DNA from: Sphingobacteriales bacterium
GTDB taxonomy: Bacteria; Bacteroidota; Bacteroidia; CAILMK01; JAAYUY01
Length of the DNA: 41,750 nucleotides
Reading direction: 5' to 3'
NCBI GenBank assembly: GCA_012517435.1
Contig: JAAYUY010000022.1
Span: 1-41,750, forward strand
Shown here piece after piece: positions 33,631 to 41,750 of this stretch (the first letter of the stretch is position 1; each line of letters starts with the position of its first letter). Position numbers and translations under genes: made by a program. The notes under the pieces were generated by a model. The model had not been told where the DNA came from. It searched no databases and saw only the letters and a program-made list of their open reading frames with translations.

Positions 33631-34722
33631 ATGCTGACATCAATCATTTATGACTTTTCGCCCCTGACACACCGAATTGACCAATTTCTGTCGGAAACCT
33701 TCAGCCCGGGATGGGCAGTAACGATGGAACTGGTCATTGTCGGGCTGGTTTTTTTATTGTTTTATGCAGTGGTAGGGCTTTTTCTGGTGCTTGCCGAAAG
33801 ACGTGTGTGTGCTTTTATTCAAAACCGCTTAGGTCCTAACCGTGTAGGCCCTGATGGCTTGCTGCAGACCATTGCCGACCTGCTGAAGCTATTGTTTAAA
33901 GAGCTTATTCCCATCAAAAGGGCAGACAAATTTCTCTATAACCTTGCTCCTTTCATTGTGATTATTGCTTCTTTTATGGCCATTGCAGCCATTCCTTTTG
34001 CCAAAGGCCTTCATGCCATTGATTTTAATATCGGTATTTTTTATGTCATAGCTGTTTCATCGCTGGGGGTTGTCGGTATTTTACTGGCCGGATGGTCGAG
34101 CAACAGCAAATATTCATTAATAGGTGCCATGAGGAGCGGTGCTCAGATCATCAGCTATGAGTTGTCGGTAGCTTTATCGCTGCTTGCCATTGTGGTATTA
34201 TCAGGCTCGATGCAATTGTCGGACGTGATAGCTTCTCAGGAAAGCGGCTGGTGGATCTGGCGGGGACATCTGCCTGCCTTTATTGCCTTTCTTGTTTATC
34301 TGATTGCCTCAACAGCCGAAATTAACCGTGGTCCTTTCGATCTGGCCGAGGCTGAATCGGAGCTGACAGCCGGTTTTCATACGGAGTATTCAGGGATTAA
34401 GTTTGCTTTCTTTTTCCTTGCCGAATACATGAACATGTTTATCGTTGCTTCTTTTGCTACCACCATGTTTCTGGGTGGATGGCTCCCGTTTCACATTGAC
34501 GGCTGGTATGCCTTTAACCATATTATGGATTTTATTCCACCTGTTGTGTGGTATCTGGGCAAAACAGCCTTTATTATTTACCTGATTATGTGGTTTAAAT
34601 GGACTTTTCCAAGGCTGAGGATCGACCAGCTTCTGACGCTGGAATGGAAGTATCTTCTGCCCATTAATCTGGTCAATATTCTCATTGTTGCATTTATTTC
34701 ATGGAAGAACTGGCATTTTTAA
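33631..34722 (+). CDS. nuoH: NADH-quinone oxidoreductase subunit H
   Basis: 363 residues, about eight or nine membrane helices, ND1 homologue lining the quinone channel. Signatures: [23 protein letters not shown], the SVALSLLAI helix and [30 protein letters not shown], which provides acidic residues at the head of the proton path. It comes directly after nuoD, where 14-gene operons would have E, F and G. nuoI follows 3 bases later. Confidence 0.96.
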   Translation: MLTSIIYDFSPLTHRIDQFLSETFSPGWAVTMELVIVGLVFLLFYAVVGLFLVLAERRVCAFIQNRLGPNRVGPDGLLQTIADLLKLLFKELIPIKRADKFLYNLAPFIVIIASFMAIAAIPFAKGLHAIDFNIGIFYVIAVSSLGVVGILLAGWSSNSKYSLIGAMRSGAQIISYELSVALSLLAIVVLSGSMQLSDVIASQESGWWIWRGHLPAFIAFLVYLIASTAEINRGPFDLAEAESELTAGFHTEYSGIKFAFFFLAEYMNMFIVASFATTMFLGGWLPFHIDGWYAFNHIMDFIPPVVWYLGKTAFIIYLIMWFKWTFPRLRIDQLLTLEWKYLLPINLVNILIVAFISWKNWHF

Positions 34723-34725
34723 AAA

Positions 34726-35232
34726 ATGGAAATCATTAATTATATCAAAGACATCTTAAAAGCACTGCGGTCGCTTTGGAAAGGTATGATGGTAACCGGA
34801 TACTATTTTGTCCATCCGAAAGAAATTGTTACCCAGCGTTATCCTGAAAACCGGAAAAAACTTGAAATGTTCGACAGGTTTAAGGGGGAAGTTACCATGC
34901 CTCACGATGAAAATAATACACATCTGTGTACGGGTTGCGGTATTTGCGAAACCAATTGTCCGAATGGCAGTATCGAAATTATTACCCGTAAGGAAATAAA
35001 TCCTGAAACCGGAAAGGCAGAGAGGGTCATCGACAAGCATATCTACCACCTGAGCATGTGCACTTTTTGTGAACTGTGTATCAAAACCTGTCCTTCCAAT
35101 GCACTGGCATGGGGCCAAAGTTTTGAACATGCTGTATTTGACCGCCACAAGCTGACCAAAGTGTTGAATCAACCGGGCTCAAAACTGAGAAAAGAGCCAA
35201 AAGAAAAAAAAGTTACGGAAGAAAAAAACTGA
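34726..35232 (+). CDS. nuoI: NADH-quinone oxidoreductase subunit I
   Basis: 168 residues. Two [4Fe-4S] sites: CTGCGICETNCPNGS and CTFCELCIKTCPSNA (both CxxCxxCxxxCP), the N6a/N6b clusters that hand electrons to NuoB. The N-terminus (LRSLWKGMMVTGYYFVHPKEIVTQRYPE) is the usual amphipathic membrane-contact segment. The C-terminal tail is lysine-rich (KEKKVTEEKN). With NuoEFG absent this subunit would receive electrons directly from an outside donor. Confidence 0.95.
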   Translation: MEIINYIKDILKALRSLWKGMMVTGYYFVHPKEIVTQRYPENRKKLEMFDRFKGEVTMPHDENNTHLCTGCGICETNCPNGSIEIITRKEINPETGKAERVIDKHIYHLSMCTFCELCIKTCPSNALAWGQSFEHAVFDRHKLTKVLNQPGSKLRKEPKEKKVTEEKN

Positions 35233-35239
35233 TGTTATC

Positions 35240-35752
35240 ATGGGATTAACTACGAATATCTGGATGTTTGGTTTGTTTTCGGCCATCATCATTGTGTTTT
35301 CATTTATGACTATTTTCAGCCGAAGGATACTGCGTGCTGCCGTCTCCCTGCTTTTTGTTCTGGTAGCTACGGCAGGCCTCTACTTTATGCTTGACTATCA
35401 GTTTATGGCTGGTGTTCAGCTTACCCTTTATGCCGGTGGTATTGTCGTTTTGATTATCTTTTCCATCCTGCTGACCAGCACCATCAACCAGAAATTTCCG
35501 AAAGCCCCGACAAAATATCTGATTTTAGGGGGTATTACCGCTGTTTTTGGCGGAGGCATCAGCATTTATACCATCCTCCATCATTCATTTACAGCAACTG
35601 CCAATCCTGCCATACCCACCAATATGAAAGCTATTGGAACACAACTTTTATCAACAGGTGTGAACGGATATGCCCTTCCCTTTGAAGTTATCAGTATTTT
35701 ATTGCTTGCAGCCATGATTGCAGCCATTGTCATTGCCAAAAAAGTAATCTGA
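35240..35752 (+). CDS. nuoJ: NADH-quinone oxidoreductase subunit J
   Basis: 170 residues, five membrane helices, ND6 homologue. The conserved third helix reads FMAGVQLTLYAGGIVVLIIFSILLT. Its pi-bulge helix couples quinone reduction to proton pumping. 7 bases after nuoI and 5 before nuoK. Confidence 0.94.
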   Translation: MGLTTNIWMFGLFSAIIIVFSFMTIFSRRILRAAVSLLFVLVATAGLYFMLDYQFMAGVQLTLYAGGIVVLIIFSILLTSTINQKFPKAPTKYLILGGITAVFGGGISIYTILHHSFTATANPAIPTNMKAIGTQLLSTGVNGYALPFEVISILLLAAMIAAIVIAKKVI

Positions 35753-35757
35753 AAAAT

Positions 35758-36075
35758 ATGAATACCTTAGTTCCTTTGAGTTTCTTCCTGATTGTCAGTA
35801 CTGCCATGTTTTTTATTGGCATCTGGGGTTTTATCATCAGGCGAAACCTGATTACCATTCTGATGTCGGTTGAGCTGATCTTAAATTCGGTCAATCTGAA
35901 TTTTGTAGTTTTCAACCGCATTTTGTTCCCCGACCATTTTCAGGGTTTGTTTTTCTCCCTGTTTGTCGTGGCCATTGCCGCAGCTGAAGCTTCTGTGGCC
36001 ATTGCCATCATCATCAATATTTACAGAAGATTTTCCACCATTGAGGTTGATAGTGTGAATGAAATGAAATATTAA
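35758..36075 (+). CDS. nuoK: NADH-quinone oxidoreductase subunit K
   Basis: 105 residues, three membrane helices, ND4L homologue. The conserved helices include LITILMSVELILNSVNLNFVVF and FSLFVVAIAAAEASVAIAIIINIYR; the glutamates in MSVELILN and AAEASV are the proton-channel residues. Normal length and position between nuoJ and nuoL. Confidence 0.95.
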   Translation: MNTLVPLSFFLIVSTAMFFIGIWGFIIRRNLITILMSVELILNSVNLNFVVFNRILFPDHFQGLFFSLFVVAIAAAEASVAIAIIINIYRRFSTIEVDSVNEMKY

Positions 36076-36096
36076 TCAATTAAGAAACATTAAACC

Positions 36097-38019
36097 ATGG
36101 ATATTTACAGTCTGACACCGCTGATACTTGCCATTCCCTTTGCAATGTTTTTGTTTATCGGATTGCTGGGGACAAAGTTCAAGCCTGTTTTTTCAGGAAT
36201 TTTAGGAACATCCGGATTGGCTGCTGTTTTTATTCTTTCGTTGCTGACAGCATACCGGTATTTCTGGGTGGACGGAATGGCCGACCACACCTATCGTATG
36301 TTTGTGGCCGCTGAAACGACCTGGCTTACTTTCACTGAAAAACTGATTATCAAGGGTGGCGTTTTGATTGACCCCATTTCTGTCATGATGCTGATTGTGG
36401 TTTCAACCGTTTCACTGATGGTACATATCTACAGCATCGGCTATATGAAAGGTGAAAAGGGTTTTGAACGTTTTTTTGCTTTCCTTTCGCTGTTTACCTT
36501 TTCCATGATGGGACTGGTGGTAGCACCCAATATTTTTCAGATGTATATTTTCTGGGAGCTTGTCGGGGTGTCGTCTTTCCTGCTTATCGGATTTTACTAT
36601 CAAAAACCTTCTGCCGTAGCGGCATCTAAAAAGGCATTTATTGTTACACGTTTTGCCGACCTTGGATTCCTGATTGGCATTCTGATTCTTTCTTACATCA
36701 ACGGAACATTTGATTTTCTGAGCATTACCAGTCCTGAAGGTATTGCAGTTACTAAAAATTCAGGTCTGACATTTCTCGGATTTTCGGCTGCTACCTGGGC
36801 AATGATGCTGATATTCATGGGTGGTGCAGGCAAATCGGCCATGTTTCCTCTCCACATCTGGCTTCCGGACGCGATGGAAGGCCCAACGCCCGTTTCAGCC
36901 CTTATTCATGCTGCCACCATGGTCGTAGCTGGTGTTTATCTGGTAGCCCGTCTTTTCCCTCTGTATTATTTTACCAATCCCAATACCCTTCACCTGATAG
37001 CCTATATTGGCGGGTTTACCTCTCTTTTTGCTGCTGTCATTGCCTGTACGCAATACGACATCAAGCGTATTCTGGCCTATTCCACCCTTTCACAGATTGG
37101 CTATATGATACTTTCACTGGGGGTTTCAGGTTATGGGGGAGAAGAAGGACTTGGCTATATGGCTTCGATGTTCCATCTTTTTACCCATGCCATGTTTAAG
37201 GCTCTGCTCTTTCTTGGTGCAGGCTCCATTATTCATGCTGTTCATTCCAACTACATGAATGATATGGGCGGCCTGAGAAAATACCTGCCCATCACCCATC
37301 TTACCTTTTTGATTGCCTGTATTACCATTGCAGGTATTCCGGGTTTTTCGGCCTTTTATAGCAAAGATGAAATTCTGGTCGCTGCCTTTCACCACGATAA
37401 GATTTTATTCGGCATAGAATTGTTTGTGGCCGGACTGACAGCATTTTATATGTTCCGCTTGTATTTCAACGTTTTCTGGGGTGCCGATCGCCATTATCAC
37501 CACACTCCGCATGAATCTCCTTATGTCATGACCATTCCTTTAATTTTCCTGGCCATTGCTTCAGTTCTGGCCGGTTATCTTCCTTTCAGCGAATTTATTT
37601 CTTCCGACTACAGGCCATTTGAAACCGAAATGCATTACAATATAGCCATTCCCTCGGTTCTGGTCGGGCTCATCGGTATTGCCATCGCCTGGCTGCTCTA
37701 TCGCAAAGTTAACAATGCACCTGATAAAATCGTGAAATCTCTTGGGCTTCTGCATACTTCTGCTTTTAACAAATTCTACATTGATGAAATTTACCTTTTT
37801 ATCACCAAGAAGATTTTATTCAATCTGGTATCGCGTCCGGTGGCATGGTTCGACAGGCATATTGTGGATGGAACCATGAACGGAATAGCATGGACAATTG
37901 AATATACTTCCGAGAAAATAAAAGGTTTTCAATCGGGGCAACTCCAGCAATATGCCCTTGTTTTTGTGTCGGGAGCCGTATTTTTCCTTCTTGTGTTCCT
38001 TTATCTTTTCTTTAACTAA
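36097..38019 (+). CDS. nuoL: NADH-quinone oxidoreductase subunit L
   Basis: 640 residues, antiporter-like subunit with about sixteen helices and the long lateral C-terminal helix. Conserved parts: FWELVGVSSFLLIGF, GAGKSAMFPLHIWLPDAMEGPTPVSALIHAATMVVAGVYL, FKALLFLGAGSIIHAVHS and PGFSAFYSKDEIL. The distal pump module of complex I. It follows nuoK by 21 bases, the widest gap in the operon. Confidence 0.96.
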   Translation: MDIYSLTPLILAIPFAMFLFIGLLGTKFKPVFSGILGTSGLAAVFILSLLTAYRYFWVDGMADHTYRMFVAAETTWLTFTEKLIIKGGVLIDPISVMMLIVVSTVSLMVHIYSIGYMKGEKGFERFFAFLSLFTFSMMGLVVAPNIFQMYIFWELVGVSSFLLIGFYYQKPSAVAASKKAFIVTRFADLGFLIGILILSYINGTFDFLSITSPEGIAVTKNSGLTFLGFSAATWAMMLIFMGGAGKSAMFPLHIWLPDAMEGPTPVSALIHAATMVVAGVYLVARLFPLYYFTNPNTLHLIAYIGGFTSLFAAVIACTQYDIKRILAYSTLSQIGYMILSLGVSGYGGEEGLGYMASMFHLFTHAMFKALLFLGAGSIIHAVHSNYMNDMGGLRKYLPITHLTFLIACITIAGIPGFSAFYSKDEILVAAFHHDKILFGIELFVAGLTAFYMFRLYFNVFWGADRHYHHTPHESPYVMTIPLIFLAIASVLAGYLPFSEFISSDYRPFETEMHYNIAIPSVLVGLIGIAIAWLLYRKVNNAPDKIVKSLGLLHTSAFNKFYIDEIYLFITKKILFNLVSRPVAWFDRHIVDGTMNGIAWTIEYTSEKIKGFQSGQLQQYALVFVSGAVFFLLVFLYLFFN

Positions 38020-38023
38020 AAAA

Positions 38024-39538
38024 ATGTCTGAATTCATGAATATACTGAATCTGTTTGTCATTATTCCGCTGCTGACCATTTTTGGAATATTGTTTACAAA
38101 AGGCCTGAAAGGAGCGAGGGTCGTTTCCGCCATTGGCATGGGTATTCAACTTATTCTGGCCATTGTGCTTGCTGTCTGGGTTCATCACCTGCGCAAAAGC
38201 GGAGTTACTGATGAGATTTTGTTTATGACCGACTATGTCTGGTTCCCTTCACTTAACATTCATTATCTGATTGGAGTTGACGGCATTTCTTCCTCCATGA
38301 TTCTGCTGACAGCCATCGTGGTTTTTGCAGGCATTTTTGCTTCCTGGGAAATGGAAGATTTGCAACGTGAGTTTTTTATTTCCCTTATTTTACTGGCTAC
38401 TGGCGTTTTCGGATTTTTTATTTCCCTCGATTTATTCACGCTGTTCCTGTTTTATGAACTGGCAGTGATCCCGATGTATCTGCTGATTGGTATCTGGGGA
38501 ACAGGGCCAAAAGAATATTCCGCCATGAAACTGACTTTGATGCTGATGGCGGGTTCTGCTATTCTGCTAGTGGGTGTTTTCGGATTGTATTTCAACTCTG
38601 CAGGGCCTGACGGTCAGCTGACTTTCAGCATTCCGGCACTTGCAAGGCTCGACATTCCCAAAAACATTCAGATGTTCTTTTTCCCCTTTCTTTTTGTCGG
38701 ATTCGGGGTACTTGGGGCATTGTTCCCGTTCCACACATGGTCTCCAGATGGTCATGCCTCAGCACCAACAGCTGTTTCGATGCTGCATGCAGGGGTGCTG
38801 ATGAAACTCGGAGGATACGGTTGCTTTAAAATTGCCATGTATCTCTTACCGGAGGCTGCTAACGAAATGGCATGGATATTCATCATTCTTACTACCATCA
38901 GTGTGGTCTATGGTGCTTTCGGAGCTATCTGGCAGAAAGACCTTAAATACATCAATGCTTATTCCTCTGTTTCACATTGCGGGCTGGTACTTTTTGCTCT
39001 TCTGATGATGAACAGAACGGCTATGAACGGTGCTATTCTTCAGATGATTTCTCACGGACTGATGACAGCTCTTTTCTTTGCTTTAATCGGGATGATATAC
39101 GGCAGAACACACACCCGTTACATCAACCAGATGAGCGGACTGATGAAGGTCATTCCTTTTATTGCCGTGGTTTATGTGATTGCTGGTCTGGCATCGCTTG
39201 GCCTTCCCGGCTTAAGCGGTTTTGTTGCCGAAATGACTATTTTTGTCGGTGCATTTCAGCATCCTGATGTTTTTCACCGTGTGGCTACCATCCTTGCCAC
39301 TACGGCCATTGTGGTAACAGCAGTTTATATTCTGCGGGTTGTCGGTCAGTTTTTGCTCGGACAGATTAAAGACCCTCACCATGAAGAGCTGACGGATGCC
39401 AAATGGTGGGAAAAGCTCAGCCTTGTTTCCCTGCTTCTTCCTATTGCTGGAATCGGCATGTTGCCCCTTTGGCTTTCAAATACCATTTTTGATGGATTGA
39501 AACCTATTGTTGAACAGTTTACCATGTTGTTACCATAA
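38024..39538 (+). CDS. nuoM: NADH-quinone oxidoreductase subunit M
   Basis: 504 residues, antiporter-like membrane subunit. Motifs: LFLFYELAVIPMYLLIGIWG, PFHTWSPDGHASAPTAVSMLHAGVLMKLGGYG, SYSSVSHCGLVLFAL-like DLKYINAYSSVSHCG, and GLPGLSGFVAEM. The frame is open upstream into nuoL, but the ATG at 38024, 4 bases after the nuoL stop, gives the standard length. Confidence 0.95.
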   Translation: MSEFMNILNLFVIIPLLTIFGILFTKGLKGARVVSAIGMGIQLILAIVLAVWVHHLRKSGVTDEILFMTDYVWFPSLNIHYLIGVDGISSSMILLTAIVVFAGIFASWEMEDLQREFFISLILLATGVFGFFISLDLFTLFLFYELAVIPMYLLIGIWGTGPKEYSAMKLTLMLMAGSAILLVGVFGLYFNSAGPDGQLTFSIPALARLDIPKNIQMFFFPFLFVGFGVLGALFPFHTWSPDGHASAPTAVSMLHAGVLMKLGGYGCFKIAMYLLPEAANEMAWIFIILTTISVVYGAFGAIWQKDLKYINAYSSVSHCGLVLFALLMMNRTAMNGAILQMISHGLMTALFFALIGMIYGRTHTRYINQMSGLMKVIPFIAVVYVIAGLASLGLPGLSGFVAEMTIFVGAFQHPDVFHRVATILATTAIVVTAVYILRVVGQFLLGQIKDPHHEELTDAKWWEKLSLVSLLLPIAGIGMLPLWLSNTIFDGLKPIVEQFTMLLP

Positions 39539-39549
39539 AAATTTAGAAA

Positions 39550-40980
39550 ATGAATCTGAACGATTTTCTTTTAATGCGGCATGAATTACTTCTGACGGCT
39601 TTAATCATTGCGGCTTTATTCTATGAAATTTTTGCCGGCAATAAAGCCCGAAAAAATGCAGTGATTTTCAATATTGTTCTTTTTGCCCTGATAACACTTG
39701 CCGGATTTCTTCCGGTATCGACAGGGGAACTTTTCGGAGGTTCTTTTCATAACAGCCAACTGACGGCTCTGCTCAAGAACATTTTAAACATCGGAACACT
39801 TATTATTTTATTCCAGTCGGCTGCATGGCTGAAAAAACCTGAAAATGAGACCAAAATACTTGAATACTTTATCCTGATTTACTCTTCCCTGATAGGTATG
39901 CAATTTATGATTTCCTCGGGTGATTTTCTGATCTTCTATATTGGCCTCGAACTGGCTACTATTCCCGTGGCTGCATTGTCAGCATTTGAAAAATTTAAAA
40001 AGAAATCGGCTGAAGCAGGGATTAAACTCATCCTCAACAGTGCTTTGTCGTCAGGGATATTGTTATATGGCCTGTCAATGATTTTTGGGTCAACAGGTTC
40101 GGTTTATTTTACCGATGTGGCAGCTGCCTTTAATGGAAACGGTGTGCAGATTATCGGACTTATCTTCTTTATTGTCGGTATGGGATTCAAAATGTCACTG
40201 GTTCCTTTTCACCTCTGGACTGCCGATGTGTATGAGGGTTCTCCCGTTAGCATCACTTCTTTTCTGTCTGTCATTTCAAAGGGAGCGGCTTCGTTTATCT
40301 TTATCATCATTCTTTACACGGTGATGAAAACATCCTCCGCACTCTGGAAAGATTTGCTATACGTGTTGTCTATTCTCACCATGACAATTGGTAACCTCTT
40401 CGCTTTACGCCAGAACAACCTGAAACGTTTTCTGGCCTTTTCAAGTATTGCGCAGGCCGGCTTTATTCTGCTCGGTATTCTGGGAGGTAATCAAATGGGC
40501 ATGACGGCTGTATTTTATTTTGCCTTGATTTACATCTTTACCAATCTGGGTGCTTTTGGTGTAGTAGCTGTCATTTCCAACACAACAGGAAAAGAAGAAA
40601 TTACCGATTACAATGGACTTTACCGAACCAATCCACTTTTGTCGCTTACCATGATGCTTGCTTTATTTTCTCTGGCTGGTATTCCTCCTGTTGCCGGTTT
40701 TTTTGGCAAGTTTTTCCTGTTTACGGCTGCTGCCAGTAACGACTCTGTCAAATATTACATCCTTGTATTAATTGCTGTTTTGAACGCTACTATCTCGCTG
40801 TATTATTACTTAAGGGTGGTGAAGGCTATGTTTATTGATAAAAGCGACCATCCTATTGAAAAGTTTAAAAGCGATATTTACAGTAAAATAGGAATTGTTT
40901 TGTGTGTGGCAGGTATTTTTATCATAGGTTTTGCCAGCCTGATATATGAATATATTTACCAGTTTAGTATCGGATTGTAA
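39550..40980 (+). CDS. nuoN: NADH-quinone oxidoreductase subunit N
   Basis: 476 residues, third antiporter-like subunit. Motifs: IFYIGLELATIPVAALSAF, GMGFKMSLVPFHLWTADVYEGSPVSITSFLSVISKGAASF, FLAFSSIAQAGFILLGI and LALFSLAGIPPVAGFFGKFFLF. Starts 11 bases after nuoM. It is the last recognised subunit gene, but one further small gene follows after 10 bases. Confidence 0.95.
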   Translation: MNLNDFLLMRHELLLTALIIAALFYEIFAGNKARKNAVIFNIVLFALITLAGFLPVSTGELFGGSFHNSQLTALLKNILNIGTLIILFQSAAWLKKPENETKILEYFILIYSSLIGMQFMISSGDFLIFYIGLELATIPVAALSAFEKFKKKSAEAGIKLILNSALSSGILLYGLSMIFGSTGSVYFTDVAAAFNGNGVQIIGLIFFIVGMGFKMSLVPFHLWTADVYEGSPVSITSFLSVISKGAASFIFIIILYTVMKTSSALWKDLLYVLSILTMTIGNLFALRQNNLKRFLAFSSIAQAGFILLGILGGNQMGMTAVFYFALIYIFTNLGAFGVVAVISNTTGKEEITDYNGLYRTNPLLSLTMMLALFSLAGIPPVAGFFGKFFLFTAAASNDSVKYYILVLIAVLNATISLYYYLRVVKAMFIDKSDHPIEKFKSDIYSKIGIVLCVAGIFIIGFASLIYEYIYQFSIGL

Positions 40981-40990
40981 AAAAAACATT

Positions 40991-41311
40991 ATGGCTCAGT
41001 TTAAGGGAAAACATCAGGTTGAAGAAATTGAAGGCGTCCTCTGTACGTTGGTTGAAGCTGATATCAGCGAAGACAGGTTTCAGTTTTTGAAAAAACTGCT
41101 TGAACATAACGGTTATGATACCCGCTATGTCCGTCAGGAAGACGGGACATACAGGCTGGGAGTAACAGATTTGCTGTTTAATCCGACTATTGATGTGTAT
41201 AAAAGGCGTCTTCGTTCATTGACCGGGCATAGGGTTACCCCGGCTTACTGGTTTCAGTTGAGCAACAAAGAAACTGAAGAGGAAGTGAATTATTGGAAAT
41301 TTACTAGATAA
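40991..41311 (+). CDS. Unrecognised small protein, last gene of the nuo operon
   Basis: 106 residues, soluble, without signal peptide or membrane helix. I do not recognise the family. The sequence is mixed alpha/beta in appearance: an N-terminal EEIEGVLCTLVEADISEDRF strand-helix, a central LLEHNGYDTRYVRQEDGTYRLGVTDLLFNP and a basic VYKRRLRSLTGHRVTPAYWFQL stretch, ending EEEVNYWKFTR. The ATG at 40991 lies 10 bases after nuoN, the same spacing as inside the operon, and no terminator lies between, so co-transcription with nuo is likely. The frame extends upstream into nuoN but that part is ignored. Possible roles: assembly or regulation of the complex; function unproven. Confidence 0.7.
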   Translation: MAQFKGKHQVEEIEGVLCTLVEADISEDRFQFLKKLLEHNGYDTRYVRQEDGTYRLGVTDLLFNPTIDVYKRRLRSLTGHRVTPAYWFQLSNKETEEEVNYWKFTR

Positions 41312-41359
41312 AACATTCGTTTTTATTCACATCTCTCCAAAATAAAAAAATTAAAAGAA

Positions 41360-41397
41360 TTTGCAAAAGTTGCCTGTTTTAAGGCAACTTTTGCAAA
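41360..41397. repeat. Perfect 15-bp inverted repeat (hairpin)
   Basis: TTTGCAAAAGTTGCC (41360-41374) and GGCAACTTTTGCAAA (41383-41397) pair perfectly around an 8-base loop, and one more T-A pair can form. Not followed by a T-tract on the plus strand, so it is not a classical terminator for the nuo operon, although on the minus strand it is flanked by T-rich DNA. It lies 18 bases before the transposase remnant. Confidence 0.8.
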
Positions 41398-41415
41398 AAA
41401 CAAACAAACCAACCC

Positions 41416-41517
41416 ATGGTAAAAATAATGCTTTTAAGTCAAATCATAAGTTTACTTCCATGAGAAGATTTTAAACAACTTGTCAGGGAACATGCGGTTA
41501 AGACACCTATGGCTTGA
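41416..41517 (+). pseudogene. Remnant of an IS4-type (DUF4372) transposase N-terminus
   Basis: From the ATG at 41416 the frame reads MVKIMLLSQIISLLP, then a TGA at 41461-41463, then EDFKQLVREHAVKTPMA and a second TGA at 41515. The text resembles the start of DUF4372/IS4-family transposases (FSQIISLLPR-x-xF-x-x-LV-x-KH). The first TGA stands where an arginine codon (CGA or AGA) is expected. After ~30 codons the similarity ends and nothing of the catalytic domain follows, so this is a truncated relic. Identification rests on a short stretch. Confidence 0.5.
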
Positions 41518-41642
41518 TTTTTAAAATTCCATTTTTCCCTTTCTTTTTGCGTTTATACTAACTTTTTTTTAACTTTTCTAAATTATTTTGGACAGCAGTA
41601 ATTTTTTTAAAATTTTTCTAAGGAGATTTTTTATGGAGAATT

Positions 41643-41692
41643 TTTAGCGGGGGATTTTTTTTAGAGCGGGGGATTTAAATCCCCCGCTAAAT
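41643..41692. repeat. GC-rich palindrome with a duplicated left arm
   Basis: Left arm copy 1 TTTAGCGGGGGATTT (41643-41657), left arm copy 2 AGCGGGGGATTT (41665-41676), right arm AAATCCCCCGCTAAA (41677-41692 region). Copy 2 with the right arm forms a perfect 24-base palindrome at 41665-41688; copy 1 could pair instead over 15 bp. The flanks are very AT-rich. Confidence 0.8.
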
Positions 41693-41750
41693 GAATAGTT
41701 TGAAAAGATAGCTTTATTATTGAGAAATTTTAATGGGGTGTTTTTAATAG

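Larger units (their letters stand above)
41312..41750. other. AT-rich noncoding right edge with mobile-element debris
   Basis: No intact gene is visible. It holds a 15-bp perfect hairpin (41360-41397), a decayed transposase N-terminus (41416-41517) and a GC-rich palindrome with a duplicated arm (41643-41692). Between 41518 and 41642 I see only AT-rich sequence with T-runs. Confidence 0.7.

Noticed and set aside
41360..41397. Hairpin read as the nuo operon terminator
   Set aside because: The stem is perfect but the plus strand has an A-run, not a T-run, after it.

Overview
The window is chromosomal DNA from a member of the Bacteroidota. Evidence: (i) four secreted proteins with PKD, LamG, MAM-like or similar modules; three carry a visible C-terminal type IX secretion (T9SS) sorting domain and the fourth runs off the window edge; (ii) two Omp28-type proteins and a DUF4834 protein; (iii) a 287-residue primary sigma factor without region 1.1; (iv) recurrent TAnnTTTG boxes, the -7 element of Bacteroidota promoters, in front of many genes; (v) moderate-to-low GC. 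An 11-subunit complex I operon without nuoEFG and a rubredoxin suggest an anaerobe or microaerophile, but that is inference. The rank below phylum cannot be fixed from the sequence alone.

Layout. 1-6111 (minus): two large surface-protein genes joined by an ATGA overlap; the downstream one leaves the window. 6112-12646: glnS, a low-specificity threonine aldolase, an MBOAT/AlgJ-like O-acetylation pair, and a radical SAM protein of the COG0731 type. 12697-14949 (minus): a LamG T9SS cargo protein. 15147-16875: a HAD phosphatase and a methyltransferase in tandem. 16879-19512 (minus): pheS, an RsmF-like rRNA methyltransferase and DUF4834, closely spaced. 19713-22347: rpoD with its own promoter and terminator, then queD, a rubredoxin too short for usual length cut-offs (56 aa), and a dihydroorotate-dehydrogenase-like flavoprotein lacking the usual catalytic motif. 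22424-25485: two divergent Omp28-like proteins with CxxC motifs, one a lipoprotein and one a T9SS cargo. 25584-27232: pyrE and an alpha/beta-hydrolase lipoprotein. 27405-29890 (minus): a Tat-signal DUF362 protein overlapping a six-cluster NapH/NapG-like Fe-S membrane protein. 29965-30847: two overlapping genes for small membrane proteins. 31126-41311: nuoABCDHIJKLMN plus an unrecognised 106-aa protein as last gene. 41312-41750: AT-rich noncoding DNA with a long perfect hairpin, a decayed transposase N-terminus and a GC-rich palindrome with a duplicated arm.

How the genes work together. Most of the window is ordinary housekeeping (translation, transcription, pyrimidine and queuosine pathways) mixed with cell-surface proteins. 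The nuo operon should encode a proton-pumping quinone-reducing complex whose electron donor is not NADH through NuoEF; no candidate donor is encoded in the operon. The least described parts are the protein following nuoN, the DUF362/polyferredoxin operon with its divergent membrane pair, and the mobile-element debris at the right edge. I see no clearly new defence, CRISPR or phage system, and no rRNA or tRNA gene.
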